A stretch of 64,000 bases of DNA from PALSA-660 sp963726435 (GCA_963726435.1 CAVSCJ010000001.1:124001-188000), one strand, 5' to 3'; counted from the stretch's first letter, positions 10,200 to 19,410 are shown. The notes: a model not told the origin generated them from the sequence alone. Numbers and translations: made by a program.

Positions 10200-10293
10200 C
10201 GTATCTGATTGTCAAACACCCGGTTGAAGTTGCCGGCTTCGCCGCGGATGTCGGCGGCGGATAAGTAGCCCCGCGCGCCGATTCGTGGTCATC

Positions 10294-10322
10294 ACGCTAT
10301 GCCCGCGCTCACGCGTTGTCAA
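10294..10322 (-). promoter_or_regulatory. Sigma-70-type promoter for the fdh operon
   Basis: On the minus strand TTGACA (10322-10317), 17-base spacer, TAGCGT (10299-10294). It is correctly placed to transcribe the leader element and fdhA. The rest of 9841-10365 shows no convincing gene. Confidence 0.5.
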
Positions 10323-10365
10323 CACAACCTACACACGACACCCATGCCCGCCCGCCGTCTTCGGC

Positions 10366-11910
10366 CTAGCGCTTCTTCGCGAACCTCGCCAGCCACGATG
10401 AACGGTCGTAGACGTCCACGCCCAGTGCAGCGGCGTACCGCGCCAGTTCCACGTCCTCGGTGCACAGCACGTGGTAGTGCTGGCCCATCGCGAGAAGGCC
10501 CGCCCTCTGCGTCGGTATGCCGAAGCGATCCCGGATGATCCCTGCTTCGGTGTCCGAGTACGGCTCGCCGTGGAGCAGTTGACCGAGGTCGACCCCCTCG
10601 GCGACACGACCCTCGTAGAGCGCGGCATCGGCCTCGGTCATCACCCAGCGCCAGCGACCCTTGGTCATCGCGGTCACGAGCTCGGCCACGATCATGCCGT
10701 CCACGAAGTCCGGGGTGGCCACGAACCGCCGGCGGCGCAGCAAGAACGGGAGCAGCAGCAACGGCAGCGGCAGCAGGTACAGCCACCAGAGCCCGGGCTC
10801 GACCGTTGTAACGCCGGGGATCTCCGCGACCGAGTACCCCCACACCTGGACCTGGTTGTTGTCGCGGTCGGTGATCAGTATCCGGCCAGCGCTGTCGGTC
10901 ACGATGTCGTTCGGGAAGTTGAACTGGCCCGGACCCGCGCCGTTCTCGCCGAAAGTCGCCAGGAGAGCGCCCGCCTCGGTGTAGACATCTACTCGGTGCG
11001 ACAGCGCGTCTACCACGTACAGGCGACCCTCGGCATCGAGCGCCAAGCCGCGGGGCGTGCCTGAGCTGTTGATGATGCGCACGAACGTGCCGTCGCTCTT
11101 GAAGACCTGGACGCGACGGTTGTTGCCGTCGGCGACGAACACCAGCGTGTTCGCGCCCGATCCCTTGACCGCGATCCCGTTCGGGAACAGGAAGTTCCCC
11201 GGGGAGTCGCCGACAGAGGCGATCTGCTCCGTGTGCCCCCATTCAGCGAGCAGAAGACCGTCCAGTGCGAACGCCAGAATGCGGTGGTTGTCGGAATTGC
11301 CGACGTCGCTGATGAAGACGTTGCCGTCAGCCCCGAAAGCGATCGCGAGAGGAGACCAGTCGAACTCCGGATCGCCGTTGGGGACGAACTTGCGGAGGTA
11401 GTTGCCGTCCGCATCGAAGATGTATACGCCCTTCAGGGAGCGGTCCGTGACCCAGATCTCACCGGCCTTGGACACCGCCATGTGCACCGGGCTGTCCAGG
11501 TGCGTGTTCTTCCCGTCCTCGATCGGTCCGAAATCGAAGAGGAAGACGCCGGCGCGGGTGTATGCGCGTAGCGAGCGCAGTGCGAAGTCGGTGACGTACA
11601 CCCGGTCGCCGATCACCGCGATGCCGGTCGGCCGCGTCATGGCCTGTGCGTCGGTGCCCGAGAACGCGTAGAGGAACTGCGGCGGCGTGAGCTTCTGCCC
11701 GCCCGCGACGACAGTCGGGATCGGCAGCCGCCGGTTCTGCGTGTAGTAGTACGCGGTGTAGCCGAGGACCGCGAGGAGAACGGCGAGGGCGATGAGGATG
11801 ATGAGCCTTCTGCGCCTCGCGCGCGCCATCGCTCCCCCTGTGGTCATGGGAGCGTCTTGCGCGCCGGGGCCGGTCATCGGATCCATGTCCTGCGGGTCGT
11901 CACTTGGCAT
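10366..11910 (-). CDS. Membrane NHL-repeat protein of the cytochrome operon
   Basis: 514 aa. A short acidic N-terminus precedes an Arg patch and one membrane helix (about residues 35-57). Residues about 75-375 hold NHL-type propeller blades with VYVTDF, IWVTDR, VFISDV, VFVADG, LYVVDA and ILITDR signatures. A second membrane helix (LWWLYLLPLPLLLLPFLL, about 380-397) and a C-terminal domain of about 110 residues follow; its end (HYHVLCTEDVELARYAAALGV) recalls PIN-domain proteins but this is weak. The start overlaps the TPR gene by 11 bases. As last gene of the multiheme operon it may scaffold or sense the extracellular electron chain; function inferred only from context. Confidence 0.75.
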   Translation of the reverse strand: MPSDDPQDMDPMTGPGAQDAPMTTGGAMARARRRRLIILIALAVLLAVLGYTAYYYTQNRRLPIPTVVAGGQKLTPPQFLYAFSGTDAQAMTRPTGIAVIGDRVYVTDFALRSLRAYTRAGVFLFDFGPIEDGKNTHLDSPVHMAVSKAGEIWVTDRSLKGVYIFDADGNYLRKFVPNGDPEFDWSPLAIAFGADGNVFISDVGNSDNHRILAFALDGLLLAEWGHTEQIASVGDSPGNFLFPNGIAVKGSGANTLVFVADGNNRRVQVFKSDGTFVRIINSSGTPRGLALDAEGRLYVVDALSHRVDVYTEAGALLATFGENGAGPGQFNFPNDIVTDSAGRILITDRDNNQVQVWGYSVAEIPGVTTVEPGLWWLYLLPLPLLLLPFLLRRRRFVATPDFVDGMIVAELVTAMTKGRWRWVMTEADAALYEGRVAEGVDLGQLLHGEPYSDTEAGIIRDRFGIPTQRAGLLAMGQHYHVLCTEDVELARYAAALGVDVYDRSSWLARFAKKR

Positions 11911-12970
11911 TCGCGCTCAACCTCTTGATCGCATCGGTGGCCTGGGTATCGCCGGGCAGCAGTTCGAGTACTCGTTCCCAAGCGTTCTGGGCGCGCGCCT
12001 TGTCCTTGTTGACCTCCCAAAGCTCCGCGACGAGCCGCACGGCGCTGACGTTCGATGGCTCGATGGCCGCCGCGATGCGCGCCTCGCTGAGCGCGCGCTT
12101 GGGGTCGGAAGTCTTGAGACTCGCCGCGGTGGAGAGATGACCGGCGGCGCTCCCGAGCAGGTCGAGCTGCTTCTGGGGGTCGGTGATGCCAGCCGGAGCG
12201 GCGTCGGCCGCGATCCTGAACAGCTCCGCGGCTCCCGCAAGGTCCCGCTCGTTAAGCAGAAGGAGGCCCATGTCGTAGTTGGCCTGAGCCTGCGCAGGAT
12301 CGAACGCCAGGACGATTGTCAGCTCCTCCTTCTGCATGTCGGCCAACCCCAGGCGCTGGTAGGCGACGGAGAGCATGTAGTGCACAGGCGAGGAGTCGCG
12401 CTTGATCTTGATGGACTCCTTGAGGTTCGCGACGGCTTCCTCGTAGCGCTTCTCCTCGACGAAGGTGGTCCCGAGATAGTAGTAGACATCGGCGAGCCGC
12501 TGGTCCTGGGCGGACATCTGCTCGGCTCCGAGGATCGTGATGAGGTTGGTCCAGTACTGCTCGGCCTTGACCCACTCGCTACGCTGCATGGCGATCAGAC
12601 CGAGGTCCGTCAGAGCGGCCACGTTCTCCTTCTCGATCGTCAGCGCCGCCTGAAGCTGAGTGATCGCCTCGGATTGCTGGCCGTTGGCCATCATCGCCTC
12701 GGCGAGACGGACGCGGGCCATCGCCAGGTTCGGGCTCTTGGCCACGATCGCCGCCAGATTGGTGACCGCTCGGGCCGCGGGTGACTGCGTGTCTCGCAGC
12801 CGGACGTCGCTGTAGTAGCTCCACGCGACGTACCCGGCGACCAGAAGGACGGCGAACGCCAGCAGCCAGGTCGCGACCTTCATCCACCGGTCGCCGGGCG
12901 TGTCGTGGCGGCCGAACGGCGATGCCGTGGCCGGTTCGTTGACGGTTTCGTTCAGAGTGCTTTCGTCCAT
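11900..12970 (-). CDS. Membrane-anchored TPR-repeat protein
   Basis: 356 aa. One N-terminal membrane helix (about residues 30-50, VATWLLAFAVLLVAGYVAW) is followed by at least six tetratricopeptide-like helix pairs across the remainder (for example ARVRLAEAMMANGQ, LTDLGLIAMQRSEWVKAEQY, YYYLGTTFVEEKRYEEAVANL, NYDMGLLLLNERDLAGAAELF). The ATG at 12970 was preferred to an upstream in-frame codon because GAAGGCGAG precedes it. TPR proteins often act in cytochrome c maturation or assembly; here it sits between the 20-heme cytochrome and the NHL protein, so an assembly or docking role is likely but unproven. Confidence 0.75.
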   Translation of the reverse strand: MDESTLNETVNEPATASPFGRHDTPGDRWMKVATWLLAFAVLLVAGYVAWSYYSDVRLRDTQSPAARAVTNLAAIVAKSPNLAMARVRLAEAMMANGQQSEAITQLQAALTIEKENVAALTDLGLIAMQRSEWVKAEQYWTNLITILGAEQMSAQDQRLADVYYYLGTTFVEEKRYEEAVANLKESIKIKRDSSPVHYMLSVAYQRLGLADMQKEELTIVLAFDPAQAQANYDMGLLLLNERDLAGAAELFRIAADAAPAGITDPQKQLDLLGSAAGHLSTAASLKTSDPKRALSEARIAAAIEPSNVSAVRLVAELWEVNKDKARAQNAWERVLELLPGDTQATDAIKRLSANAK

Positions 12971-13024
12971 GCTCTCGCCTTCATGAAGCCGGGGCCGCAA
13001 TGCCCGGCCGGTCGTCGGGTGCTT

Positions 13025-14611
13025 CTAGAGGTTCAGATCGCTGTGGCATCGGCGGCACAGTTCTGCGCCGGGATACGGAGCGATCAGGACGTTGCGGTAG
13101 TCGAGTGCTCCGTGGCATTCGAAGCAGGAGCGAAGATCATGCCCTTGGCTCAGGTCCACCGGTATGCCTACGGGCTGGACCGCCGCGTAGCCGAATCCCA
13201 CGTGGCACTTCTCGCAACGGTACGGCTTTCCGAGCTTCTTCGCCACCGCGAAGTGGACGGCGTGCTCGGCGAGTCCCGATGGCTTGATCGCCGTCGCGGG
13301 CGTGGTGCTCATCACCGGGTGGCACACTACGCAGTTGCTCAGCACCAGCTCAGCCCCTCGCAGTGCTCGGTGGTGGCACTCCTCGCACGTCTGCCGAGCG
13401 ATATGGCACACCTTGCAGTCCTGGGCGTTCAGATCGGTCGCCAACGGGTGCGACGAGGTCCAGTCCGCGGGGTGGGGCATCGGCGTCGTGTGGCACGCCT
13501 CACACGAAGGCGAGTCGTGGCACGAGCCACAAGCGCCCTTCTGTGCGAGGAAGTCCTTGCCGTGCTGAGCGCGGAACGCAGGCAGCAGGTGGCCGGCCGG
13601 GATGATCTGCCTCCGTGGGGGGCCCCCACGAGTCTTCGGCCTGCCCTGATGGCAAGACGTGCAGAAGTCCGCCGTGTGACACATCGCGCATTGCTCGGGA
13701 GAGGTGTTGGCGGCCACCTTGTGACTCTTGTTCACGAAGTCGGTCGTGTGGTCGGTCGGAAGCAGCACGAACTCCTTGGGGTGACAGTCCGCGCACTGCT
13801 CGGTGGCCACCAGCCCTCGGAGCGCGTGCGTGAGGCCGTGGCACTGGTAGCAGGACGGCATGCTCGGACGCGCGGTCGTGTCCGGCCCGTGTGGGAACGA
13901 CACGTGGCAATCCACGCACTTGAACGCCTTCTGGAGGTGCGTCGCGTGAGCGAAGATGACGCGCCCCGGCACGTAGGCGTCGAGATCCGGGTGGCACTGT
14001 ACGCACTGGCCCATCGTCACGAGCCCGTCGGGACGGATCGTGATCGCGGGCGTGCGCGGTCTCGCGGGCATGAGGGGTATGAAGACGGGCTGAGTCGGCG
14101 AAGTCTCGACGGCCTCCTTCACATGGCAGGCGTCGCAGTAGCTGACCGCGTCGTGACACATCAGGCAGAGGTTGGAGTCCTTCAGAGCCGCGTCGGCGTG
14201 CGGCTTGCCCGCGTAGCCGGCGACGTGGTCCCCGGGCACGAGCTGGCTGCGCGGCCTGGTGTGACAGGTCGGACACGCCGAGCGCGCGACCTCCTTGCCG
14301 CTGTGCTGGAGACCGTGGCAGTTGAAGCATGACTGCATCGTCGGCAGGACGCTCACGCCGCCTGTGTGCGCGGGCGCCCAGTGGCACGCGTCGCACGAGA
14401 GCGTCATGTGCGAACCGTGCTGGAAGATGTGTCCCGGGGTCTTGGCCTCGGCGATCGTCGCGTGGCACGGCATGCACTGCGTGCCCGAGTGGACCGGAGC
14501 GTTGAGGTCGACCGGGGGTATGGGCGTGGAGGCCGCGTACGCGGGCGAAGTGATCATGGCCGCCGTCAACACGGCGGCCATGATCAAGACGATGCGGACT
14601 GAACGCGTCAC
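13025..14611 (-). CDS. Exported 20-heme cytochrome c
   Basis: 528 aa with an N-terminal signal peptide (about residues 1-27, ending AYAAS). I count twenty canonical CXXCH motifs spread evenly over the whole mature chain, from CMPCH and CDACH near the N-terminus to CFECH and CRRCH at the C-terminus, with many distal His residues (HGSH, HATH, HAVH) for bis-His ligation. About 25 residues per heme means little other fold. It shares the HIFQHGSHMT and PSCFNCHGL-type blocks with the next cytochrome upstream, showing duplication. Likely an extracellular or wall-spanning electron carrier. Confidence 0.88.
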   Translation of the reverse strand: MTRSVRIVLIMAAVLTAAMITSPAYAASTPIPPVDLNAPVHSGTQCMPCHATIAEAKTPGHIFQHGSHMTLSCDACHWAPAHTGGVSVLPTMQSCFNCHGLQHSGKEVARSACPTCHTRPRSQLVPGDHVAGYAGKPHADAALKDSNLCLMCHDAVSYCDACHVKEAVETSPTQPVFIPLMPARPRTPAITIRPDGLVTMGQCVQCHPDLDAYVPGRVIFAHATHLQKAFKCVDCHVSFPHGPDTTARPSMPSCYQCHGLTHALRGLVATEQCADCHPKEFVLLPTDHTTDFVNKSHKVAANTSPEQCAMCHTADFCTSCHQGRPKTRGGPPRRQIIPAGHLLPAFRAQHGKDFLAQKGACGSCHDSPSCEACHTTPMPHPADWTSSHPLATDLNAQDCKVCHIARQTCEECHHRALRGAELVLSNCVVCHPVMSTTPATAIKPSGLAEHAVHFAVAKKLGKPYRCEKCHVGFGYAAVQPVGIPVDLSQGHDLRSCFECHGALDYRNVLIAPYPGAELCRRCHSDLNL

Positions 14612-14633
14612 TCAGTCGTCCCTCTTCTGACGA

Positions 14634-15905
14634 TCACTTACCGGTACCGAAGATCCGCGAGCGGAGCTGGTTGATCGGGTTGTCCCTCTGGACCACGCCG
14701 GTGCTGTGGATGAACGAGCGCGCACCCTCGGCGAAGGTCTCCGTGCTGCCGCCGTGGCAGCCGCTCTGGCCGCAGGTCGAGGGCAGGTTCTCGGGGCTGG
14801 TCATGGACTTCGGGTCCTTGAGCGCGAGCACGTTGTGCGAGCCGTGGCACGTCCAGCACGCCGGAGCGTCCAGGGCCCCTGCCTTGTAGGCGGCGCCGTG
14901 GTAGTAGTCGCTGTAGGAGGCGTACGCCGCCTCGTGCGCGTGGCAGCTGCCGACGCACAGCTGCTGCCCGGACAGCTTCAACCGATCCTTCGCGGCCTGC
15001 GTCTTGAGGCGCTCGATGTCGTGGCCGCCGTGGCAGCCCCCGCAACTGGCGGCGGGAACGCCGCTCGTGCCGCTCACCGAGGCGTGGATCGAGACCGCCC
15101 ACAGCCCCTGCTCCTTGTCGTGGCATCCGGGCGCCCCGCACGCCAGGCCGGCATTCGCGTTCCACAGCTTCGTGGCGTTCGTGCCGTCGTCGTAGCGGAA
15201 GTCCGGGTGGCACTGCTGACAGGTCAGCGTGCGGTGCGCGGAGGAGTCCAGCGTGCTCTCCGTGACCGGCGCCACGATGCGCGGCAGCGCACCCTTGTGG
15301 CACGACAGACAGGAGTTGCCGGGGTCGAAAGTGGGCGACTGCGTCGTCTCCCAGGAGACCTTGTTCTTGACGTGGCACGCGTCGCACTGTGCCTGGGTAT
15401 GGCACAACATGCAGCTCGTCCGGTACTGGGTGACGCCCGCCTCGACGTGGCCCTTGCCCGCATAGCCCGCGACCTGGTGGTCCACGGGGATCAGCTGGGC
15501 GCGCGGCAGCGTGTGGCATTTGGGGCACTCGGGGCCTGCCACGATGCCCTGAGGACCGTGGCGCAGGCCATGGCAGGAGAAGCACGAGGGCATCAACGGC
15601 CGGACTGTGCCGGTGGGGGTGTGCGGGAAACGCGGGTGGCACGCCGTGCAGTCGTAGGTCATGTGCGCGCCGTGGCTGAAGATGTGGTTGGGGACGATGT
15701 TGTCGTTGATCGTGGCATGGCAGTCATTGCAGATGAACGACAGGAGCGGACCCTGCTGCAGCTGCTGGACCGGGGTCGTGGTCGTGGTCGTTGCGACCTG
15801 GGCCCATGCGGGTGCCACCGCGACGGCCCAGAACGCGCAGGAGACGAACAGAGCAGCAGCAAGACGGGTCAGCCCGCGGGAGCGACTCCCAAGCGGAGCG
15901 GTCAT
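14634..15905 (-). CDS. Exported multiheme cytochrome c, 10 CXXCH plus 3 variant sites
   Basis: 423 aa from the ATG at 15905, which has AAGGGA upstream. Signal peptide about residues 1-36 (AAALFVSCAFWAVAVAPAWA). Ten CXXCH motifs (CNDCH to CWTCH) plus three wider sites: CGAPGCH and CGQSGCH (CX4CH) and CVGSCH (CX3CH). The N-terminal half matches the 20-heme protein; the C-terminal half (YHGAAYK..GALDAPACWTCHG, then a GCHGG site) matches the 7-heme protein next door, so it looks like a hybrid of the two neighbours. A C-terminal basic tail may sit near the membrane. Operon position supports a relay role. Confidence 0.85.
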   Translation of the reverse strand: MTAPLGSRSRGLTRLAAALFVSCAFWAVAVAPAWAQVATTTTTTPVQQLQQGPLLSFICNDCHATINDNIVPNHIFSHGAHMTYDCTACHPRFPHTPTGTVRPLMPSCFSCHGLRHGPQGIVAGPECPKCHTLPRAQLIPVDHQVAGYAGKGHVEAGVTQYRTSCMLCHTQAQCDACHVKNKVSWETTQSPTFDPGNSCLSCHKGALPRIVAPVTESTLDSSAHRTLTCQQCHPDFRYDDGTNATKLWNANAGLACGAPGCHDKEQGLWAVSIHASVSGTSGVPAASCGGCHGGHDIERLKTQAAKDRLKLSGQQLCVGSCHAHEAAYASYSDYYHGAAYKAGALDAPACWTCHGSHNVLALKDPKSMTSPENLPSTCGQSGCHGGSTETFAEGARSFIHSTGVVQRDNPINQLRSRIFGTGK

Positions 15906-15954
15906 GTAGGTCCCTTTCGACAACTCGGCGGATCCTATTCCGCGCACGGCGCCA

Positions 15955-16914
15955 CTAGCGCCCTAGCACGGAGTCGAAGAACCGCACGATCGGATTATCT
16001 GCGGCGATCTGCGCGCGCCCGTGGATCATCGGCGCATATGCGACGTAGGCGGAGCTCGCGCCCTTGTGGCACCCAGGGGTGCCGCAGGAGTTCGTCCCGC
16101 CCAGGTTCTCGGCGTTGGTCGGCGAGAGCCTGTTGGTGCTCACCAGGACCGTGTGCGTTCCGTGACAGGTCCAGCAAGCAGGGGCATCCTCGGCACCGGT
16201 CTTGTATGCGGCGCCGTGGTAGTAGTCGTTGTAGTTGGCCCAGAAATCGGGGTGGCAGCCCACGCGGCCGCACATCTGCTCCGACTGCGCATGCACGAGG
16301 CGCTGTCCCTCAGGGTTGTTCTTCAGGATCGCCATGTCGTGGCTGCCGTGGCAGTCGCCGCAGAGGGGCTTGAAAGCGGCCTTCGGATCGGGTTGCTTGC
16401 CCGGCAACGGAGAGATCGCGTGCGCGCCGAGGTTCCAGTCGCGGAACTGGTTCGGATGGCAGTTGTTGCACGACTGCTTGGCGACGGAGCGCCAGTCCTG
16501 CCCGATCTGACCGTGGGGAGCCTTGTAGCCGTAGTCGACGTGGCATCCGGTGCAGACCGTCGTACCGTGCGCCGACTTGGTGTAGGCCGCCTCGTCGATC
16601 CAGAACGAATGGGTCAGGTCGCCTTGGGCGACAACCAGGTTCGGGTCGCCGTGGCACACCATGCAGCCCGACTTGCCGAATGTCGGCAGGGTGAAGTCGA
16701 GCGCGAAAGCGCCCTTGCCGCTGGCCGCGGGCGTGGTCGTGACGGAAGGGGCGACGGTGGTCACCGCCGCGGTGCTGGTCGAGACCGTCGACATCACCGC
16801 AGCGGGCTGATCCTGCGCGCCGGCGACCGCGGTCGACAGAGCGACCATCAGGATGGCGACAATGATCAGGATCCCCGCCACTAGCACTCTGCGTTCGATC
16901 CTGGCCGGCGACAT
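15955..16914 (-). CDS. Exported multiheme cytochrome c, 5 CXXCH plus 2 CX4CH
   Basis: 319 aa. An N-terminal membrane segment (residues 10-31) and a Thr/Ser/Val-rich spacer lead into a heme domain with CMVCH, CTGCH, CNNCH, CGDCH and CWTCH, plus CX4CH sites CGRVGCH and CGTPGCH. The conserved YYHGAAYKTGAEDAPACWTCHGTH block is shared with the 13-site cytochrome. This arrangement (anchor, low heme number, next to a cytochrome b) fits a quinol-oxidising or docking cytochrome that accepts electrons at the membrane; inferred from order. Confidence 0.85.
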   Translation of the reverse strand: MSPARIERRVLVAGILIIVAILMVALSTAVAGAQDQPAAVMSTVSTSTAAVTTVAPSVTTTPAASGKGAFALDFTLPTFGKSGCMVCHGDPNLVVAQGDLTHSFWIDEAAYTKSAHGTTVCTGCHVDYGYKAPHGQIGQDWRSVAKQSCNNCHPNQFRDWNLGAHAISPLPGKQPDPKAAFKPLCGDCHGSHDMAILKNNPEGQRLVHAQSEQMCGRVGCHPDFWANYNDYYHGAAYKTGAEDAPACWTCHGTHTVLVSTNRLSPTNAENLGGTNSCGTPGCHKGASSAYVAYAPMIHGRAQIAADNPIVRFFDSVLGR

Positions 16915-16926
16915 GGGTCTTCGCCC

Positions 16927-17754
16927 CTATTCCGCCGAGGTGGCTACGACCGTATGGCCGTGACCGTCCTCAGCCTCGCCGTGGTCTCCGAACCCGAAGA
17001 AGTCCTTCGTGACCGGGATGTCCTCTGTGGCCGACAGGTAGACGTGGACGGTCGTGAGGATGATGAACACCCAAGTGAGCGCGTAGTGCAGGATGCGCAT
17101 CCACGCGACCGCCATGGCCAGCCCGCCGACCATGGGCGCGAGCCACCAGCCGAGCAGTATCGCGCTCGGCGTCAGACTGGTCCCCGGTATCGTCCAGAAC
17201 TCGAGGAGGGCGAAGCCGCACAGCATCTGCATGAGCATGAAGGCGGCGAACATCAGGTAGGCCGCCTTCTGCATGACGTTGTACTTGTCCGTGTGCGGCT
17301 TGCTGTTGCTGATGAAGGAGTAGTAGAGAAGAACGCCCACGGTGGACTTGAGGTCCTTCATCGTGACCGCGAACGCCTTCCAGTCGCGGCGCTTGCTCGC
17401 GAACGCGTACCACAGACGCCAGAAGAAGGTCAGCGTGACGACGATCATGGCGACGTAGTGGATGTAGCGCAGCGTCGTCCGGCCTCCGTCGATGAACGGG
17501 AACCGGATGGCGAGTCCTGTGAAGCCGAGAACGAACATCATCACGAGGTGCTGGAAATGGATGTACTTCGGAAGTGCGGGAGGATGGGGCTCGTCATGCT
17601 CGGGCCACTGCTTCAGTATCCACTTCTTGCGGAACCGGCCCACAGGGATCGAGGCCAGGAAGTGGATGGGCAGAGCTATGAGCATGATCACGTAGACCGT
17701 CGAGAAGATGACGTCGAGCCAAACATTGACTTGAGCCAGAATAATCGCGGACAC
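16927..17754 (-). CDS. Di-heme cytochrome b membrane subunit
   Basis: About 275 aa from the GTG at 17754; the long open frame upstream of it is Arg-rich and unlikely to be coding. Five membrane helices are visible (VIFSTVYVIMLIALPIHFLA, LVMMFVLGFTGLAI, YIHYVAMIVVTLTFFW, AAYLMFAAFMLMQMLCGFAL, and a double segment ILHYALTWVFIILTTVHVYL). His residues inside helices (FQH, YIHY, ILHY, VHVYL) are candidates for two b hemes. It resembles the cytochrome b subunits of thiosulfate reductase, Ni-Fe hydrogenase and YdhU. First gene of the multiheme operon, so it probably passes quinol electrons to the exported cytochromes. Confidence 0.8.
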   Translation of the reverse strand: MSAIILAQVNVWLDVIFSTVYVIMLIALPIHFLASIPVGRFRKKWILKQWPEHDEPHPPALPKYIHFQHLVMMFVLGFTGLAIRFPFIDGGRTTLRYIHYVAMIVVTLTFFWRLWYAFASKRRDWKAFAVTMKDLKSTVGVLLYYSFISNSKPHTDKYNVMQKAAYLMFAAFMLMQMLCGFALLEFWTIPGTSLTPSAILLGWWLAPMVGGLAMAVAWMRILHYALTWVFIILTTVHVYLSATEDIPVTKDFFGFGDHGEAEDGHGHTVVATSAE

Positions 17755-17929
17755 CCCCGTCGCGTCGCTTGGTCGCGCTAGGCTACCGGGCCCATGACTG
17801 CGCGATCCCTTACCGGATGAGACTCGAGCAACCCGAAGGACGCACCGCTCGCATCGTCCACGCGTGCCTGACTCACGCCCCCGGGCGGTCACGGCGACCA
17901 TGCCCCGCCGGTCCCCGGAACCAACTCGC

Positions 17930-17958
17930 AGCATATGGTTACAGGGTGGTTTCGTCAA
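17930..17958 (-). promoter_or_regulatory. Promoter for the multiheme cytochrome operon
   Basis: Minus strand TTGACG (17958-17953), 17-base spacer, TATGCT (17935-17930). It would leave a leader of about 170 bases ahead of the cytochrome b gene. Confidence 0.55.
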
Positions 17959-18051
17959 CGAGCCGACCGACGCGCCGAGCGGATGCGCCGAGCAGGATCG
18001 AACAGGATCCGTACAGTCGGTGTGCCAGTTGCTGCAGGTCCCGGGACGCCG

Positions 18052-18080
18052 TTGACGTGCTCTCGCTCTATCGGTAGTTT
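18052..18080 (+). promoter_or_regulatory. Promoter for the U32/radical SAM genes
   Basis: Plus strand TTGACG (18052-18057), 17-base spacer, TAGTTT (18075-18080), about 200 bases ahead of the U32 gene. Confidence 0.5.
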
Positions 18081-18282
18081 GGGTCTCGCCCCGATGGGCC
18101 GTGCCGTGAGGGCCCTGAGGACCGGCTCACCATCTGCTACCCGGATGGGTGGGTCGAACAGGGGCCCTGCCGCGAAGTCGGCTCGAGCGCCGTTCCCCGA
18201 CGGGGGCGTGAAGCGGGAAGACGGCCGCTACGCACTCCCGCCGCCGGACGAAGTCCACCACCCGAGGAAGCGGTCAACCCGA

Positions 18283-19410
18283 ATGCCCGTCCTGCCTGGA
18301 GTCCAGATCGCGGTCGGCATCGATGCTTCCGACACCCCCGAGGGCATCCGGGAACTCGTGGGACTGGGAGCCGACGAGTTCTTCGCCGGCTACGTTCCTG
18401 CCGAGTGGTCGGACCGCTATGGCTGGGAGGTCGGCCTGAACCGTCGGGCCTTCGGTCCCGACTACCAGTTCGCCTCGCTCGCCGCCCTTCAGGAGGCGAT
18501 CGCCGCGGCGCATGCCGTCCATCGGCCGGTCTTCGTCACGTTCAACGCCCACGACTACCACGCGGAACAGGTGCCGCTGCTGCACCGTATCGTCCTCGAC
18601 GTCAGCGCCCTGGGACCCGACGCCTTGATCGTGGCCGATCCGGCTCTGCTGGAGCTGCTGTCGCTATGGGGCGTCACAACGCCCGTGCACCTCAGTGTCG
18701 GCGCCGGCTGTTTCAACAGCGCGGCCGTGCGGCACTTCTGCGGGATCGCCGACGTCCGCCGCGTGGTGCTGCCGCGGAAGATGTCCATCGCGGAGATGGA
18801 GACGATGATCGCAGGGCTTTCCGACCTCGAGCTCGACTACGAAGCCCTTGTGATCGGGTATCGCTGTCTCTTCAATGACGAGTTCTGCTTCACCCGGCAC
18901 AGCGGCGTCACGGAGCTGTTCTGCAGCAGCTTCGTTCCGGATCCGGAGGCGCCGGCCTACCGGCGGTTGCCGTCCAACTGGAAGGAAGTGGCCGAGGAGG
19001 CCGCGCAGGCCCCCGGCGAGCAGTTCGAGGCGGGGAGCGCCCTCGACTGCTTCTGCAAGGCGCGCGGCCATGAAGTGCGACCGTTGGTTTCGACGACGGG
19101 CGAGTCCTCTGCGACCGCCGAAGGCATGGACGGCCTCTTGGCGTCCAACCTGTTCTCGCACTGCGCGCTCTGCGCGATCCCCGGGCTGCGCCGAGCCGGT
19201 GTGAACGTGCTGAAGGTTCCCGTGCGAGGCACGGGCTGGCAGAAGCGCCGCTACCTGGAAGTGGTGCGTCAGGTGGTCGACCATCCCGACCCGACACCCG
19301 AGTTCTGCAGGAGCCTGATCGGCAGTCCCGGCTTCTGCGCCAAGCTTGGAAGCTGCTACTACGCCAAGTCCGAGCAGGCCCTGAGCACGCCGCGGGGCGG
19401 CGAGAAGTGA
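18283..19410 (+). CDS. U32 peptidase-family Fe-S protein (UbiU/UbiV-like)
   Basis: 375 aa from the ATG at 18283, with GAGGAAG upstream. The N-terminal TIM-barrel half has the typical U32 features (GADEFFAGY, FVTFNAHDY, LGPDALIVADPALLELL, VHLSVGAGCFNSAAVRHF, VVLPRKMSIAEME). The C-terminal half has a Cys set (LDCFCKARG, HCALCAIPGL, GSPGFCAKLGSCYY) that in UbiU/UbiV binds a [4Fe-4S] cluster used in oxygen-independent hydroxylation. The stop overlaps the next gene by four bases. Substrate unknown; with the adjacent B12 radical SAM enzyme it suggests an anaerobic modification pathway. Confidence 0.75.
   Translation: MPVLPGVQIAVGIDASDTPEGIRELVGLGADEFFAGYVPAEWSDRYGWEVGLNRRAFGPDYQFASLAALQEAIAAAHAVHRPVFVTFNAHDYHAEQVPLLHRIVLDVSALGPDALIVADPALLELLSLWGVTTPVHLSVGAGCFNSAAVRHFCGIADVRRVVLPRKMSIAEMETMIAGLSDLELDYEALVIGYRCLFNDEFCFTRHSGVTELFCSSFVPDPEAPAYRRLPSNWKEVAEEAAQAPGEQFEAGSALDCFCKARGHEVRPLVSTTGESSATAEGMDGLLASNLFSHCALCAIPGLRRAGVNVLKVPVRGTGWQKRRYLEVVRQVVDHPDPTPEFCRSLIGSPGFCAKLGSCYYAKSEQALSTPRGGEK

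Larger units (their letters stand above)
17755..18282. other. Divergent intergenic region, promoters only
   Basis: The region between the divergent cytochrome b and U32 genes holds two facing promoter-like sequences (listed separately) and no convincing gene. The approximately 200-base plus-strand leader after 18087 is GC-rich and may fold, but I recognise no known riboswitch in it. TGTGCCAGTTGCTGCA at 18021-18036 matches 12 of 16 positions of the palindrome ahead of the AOR operon at 27518. Confidence 0.4.

Noticed and set aside
9824..10219. Minus-strand open frame over the fdhA leader
   Set aside because: It lies on the conserved RNA element, promoter leader and hairpin; the product has no recognisable feature.
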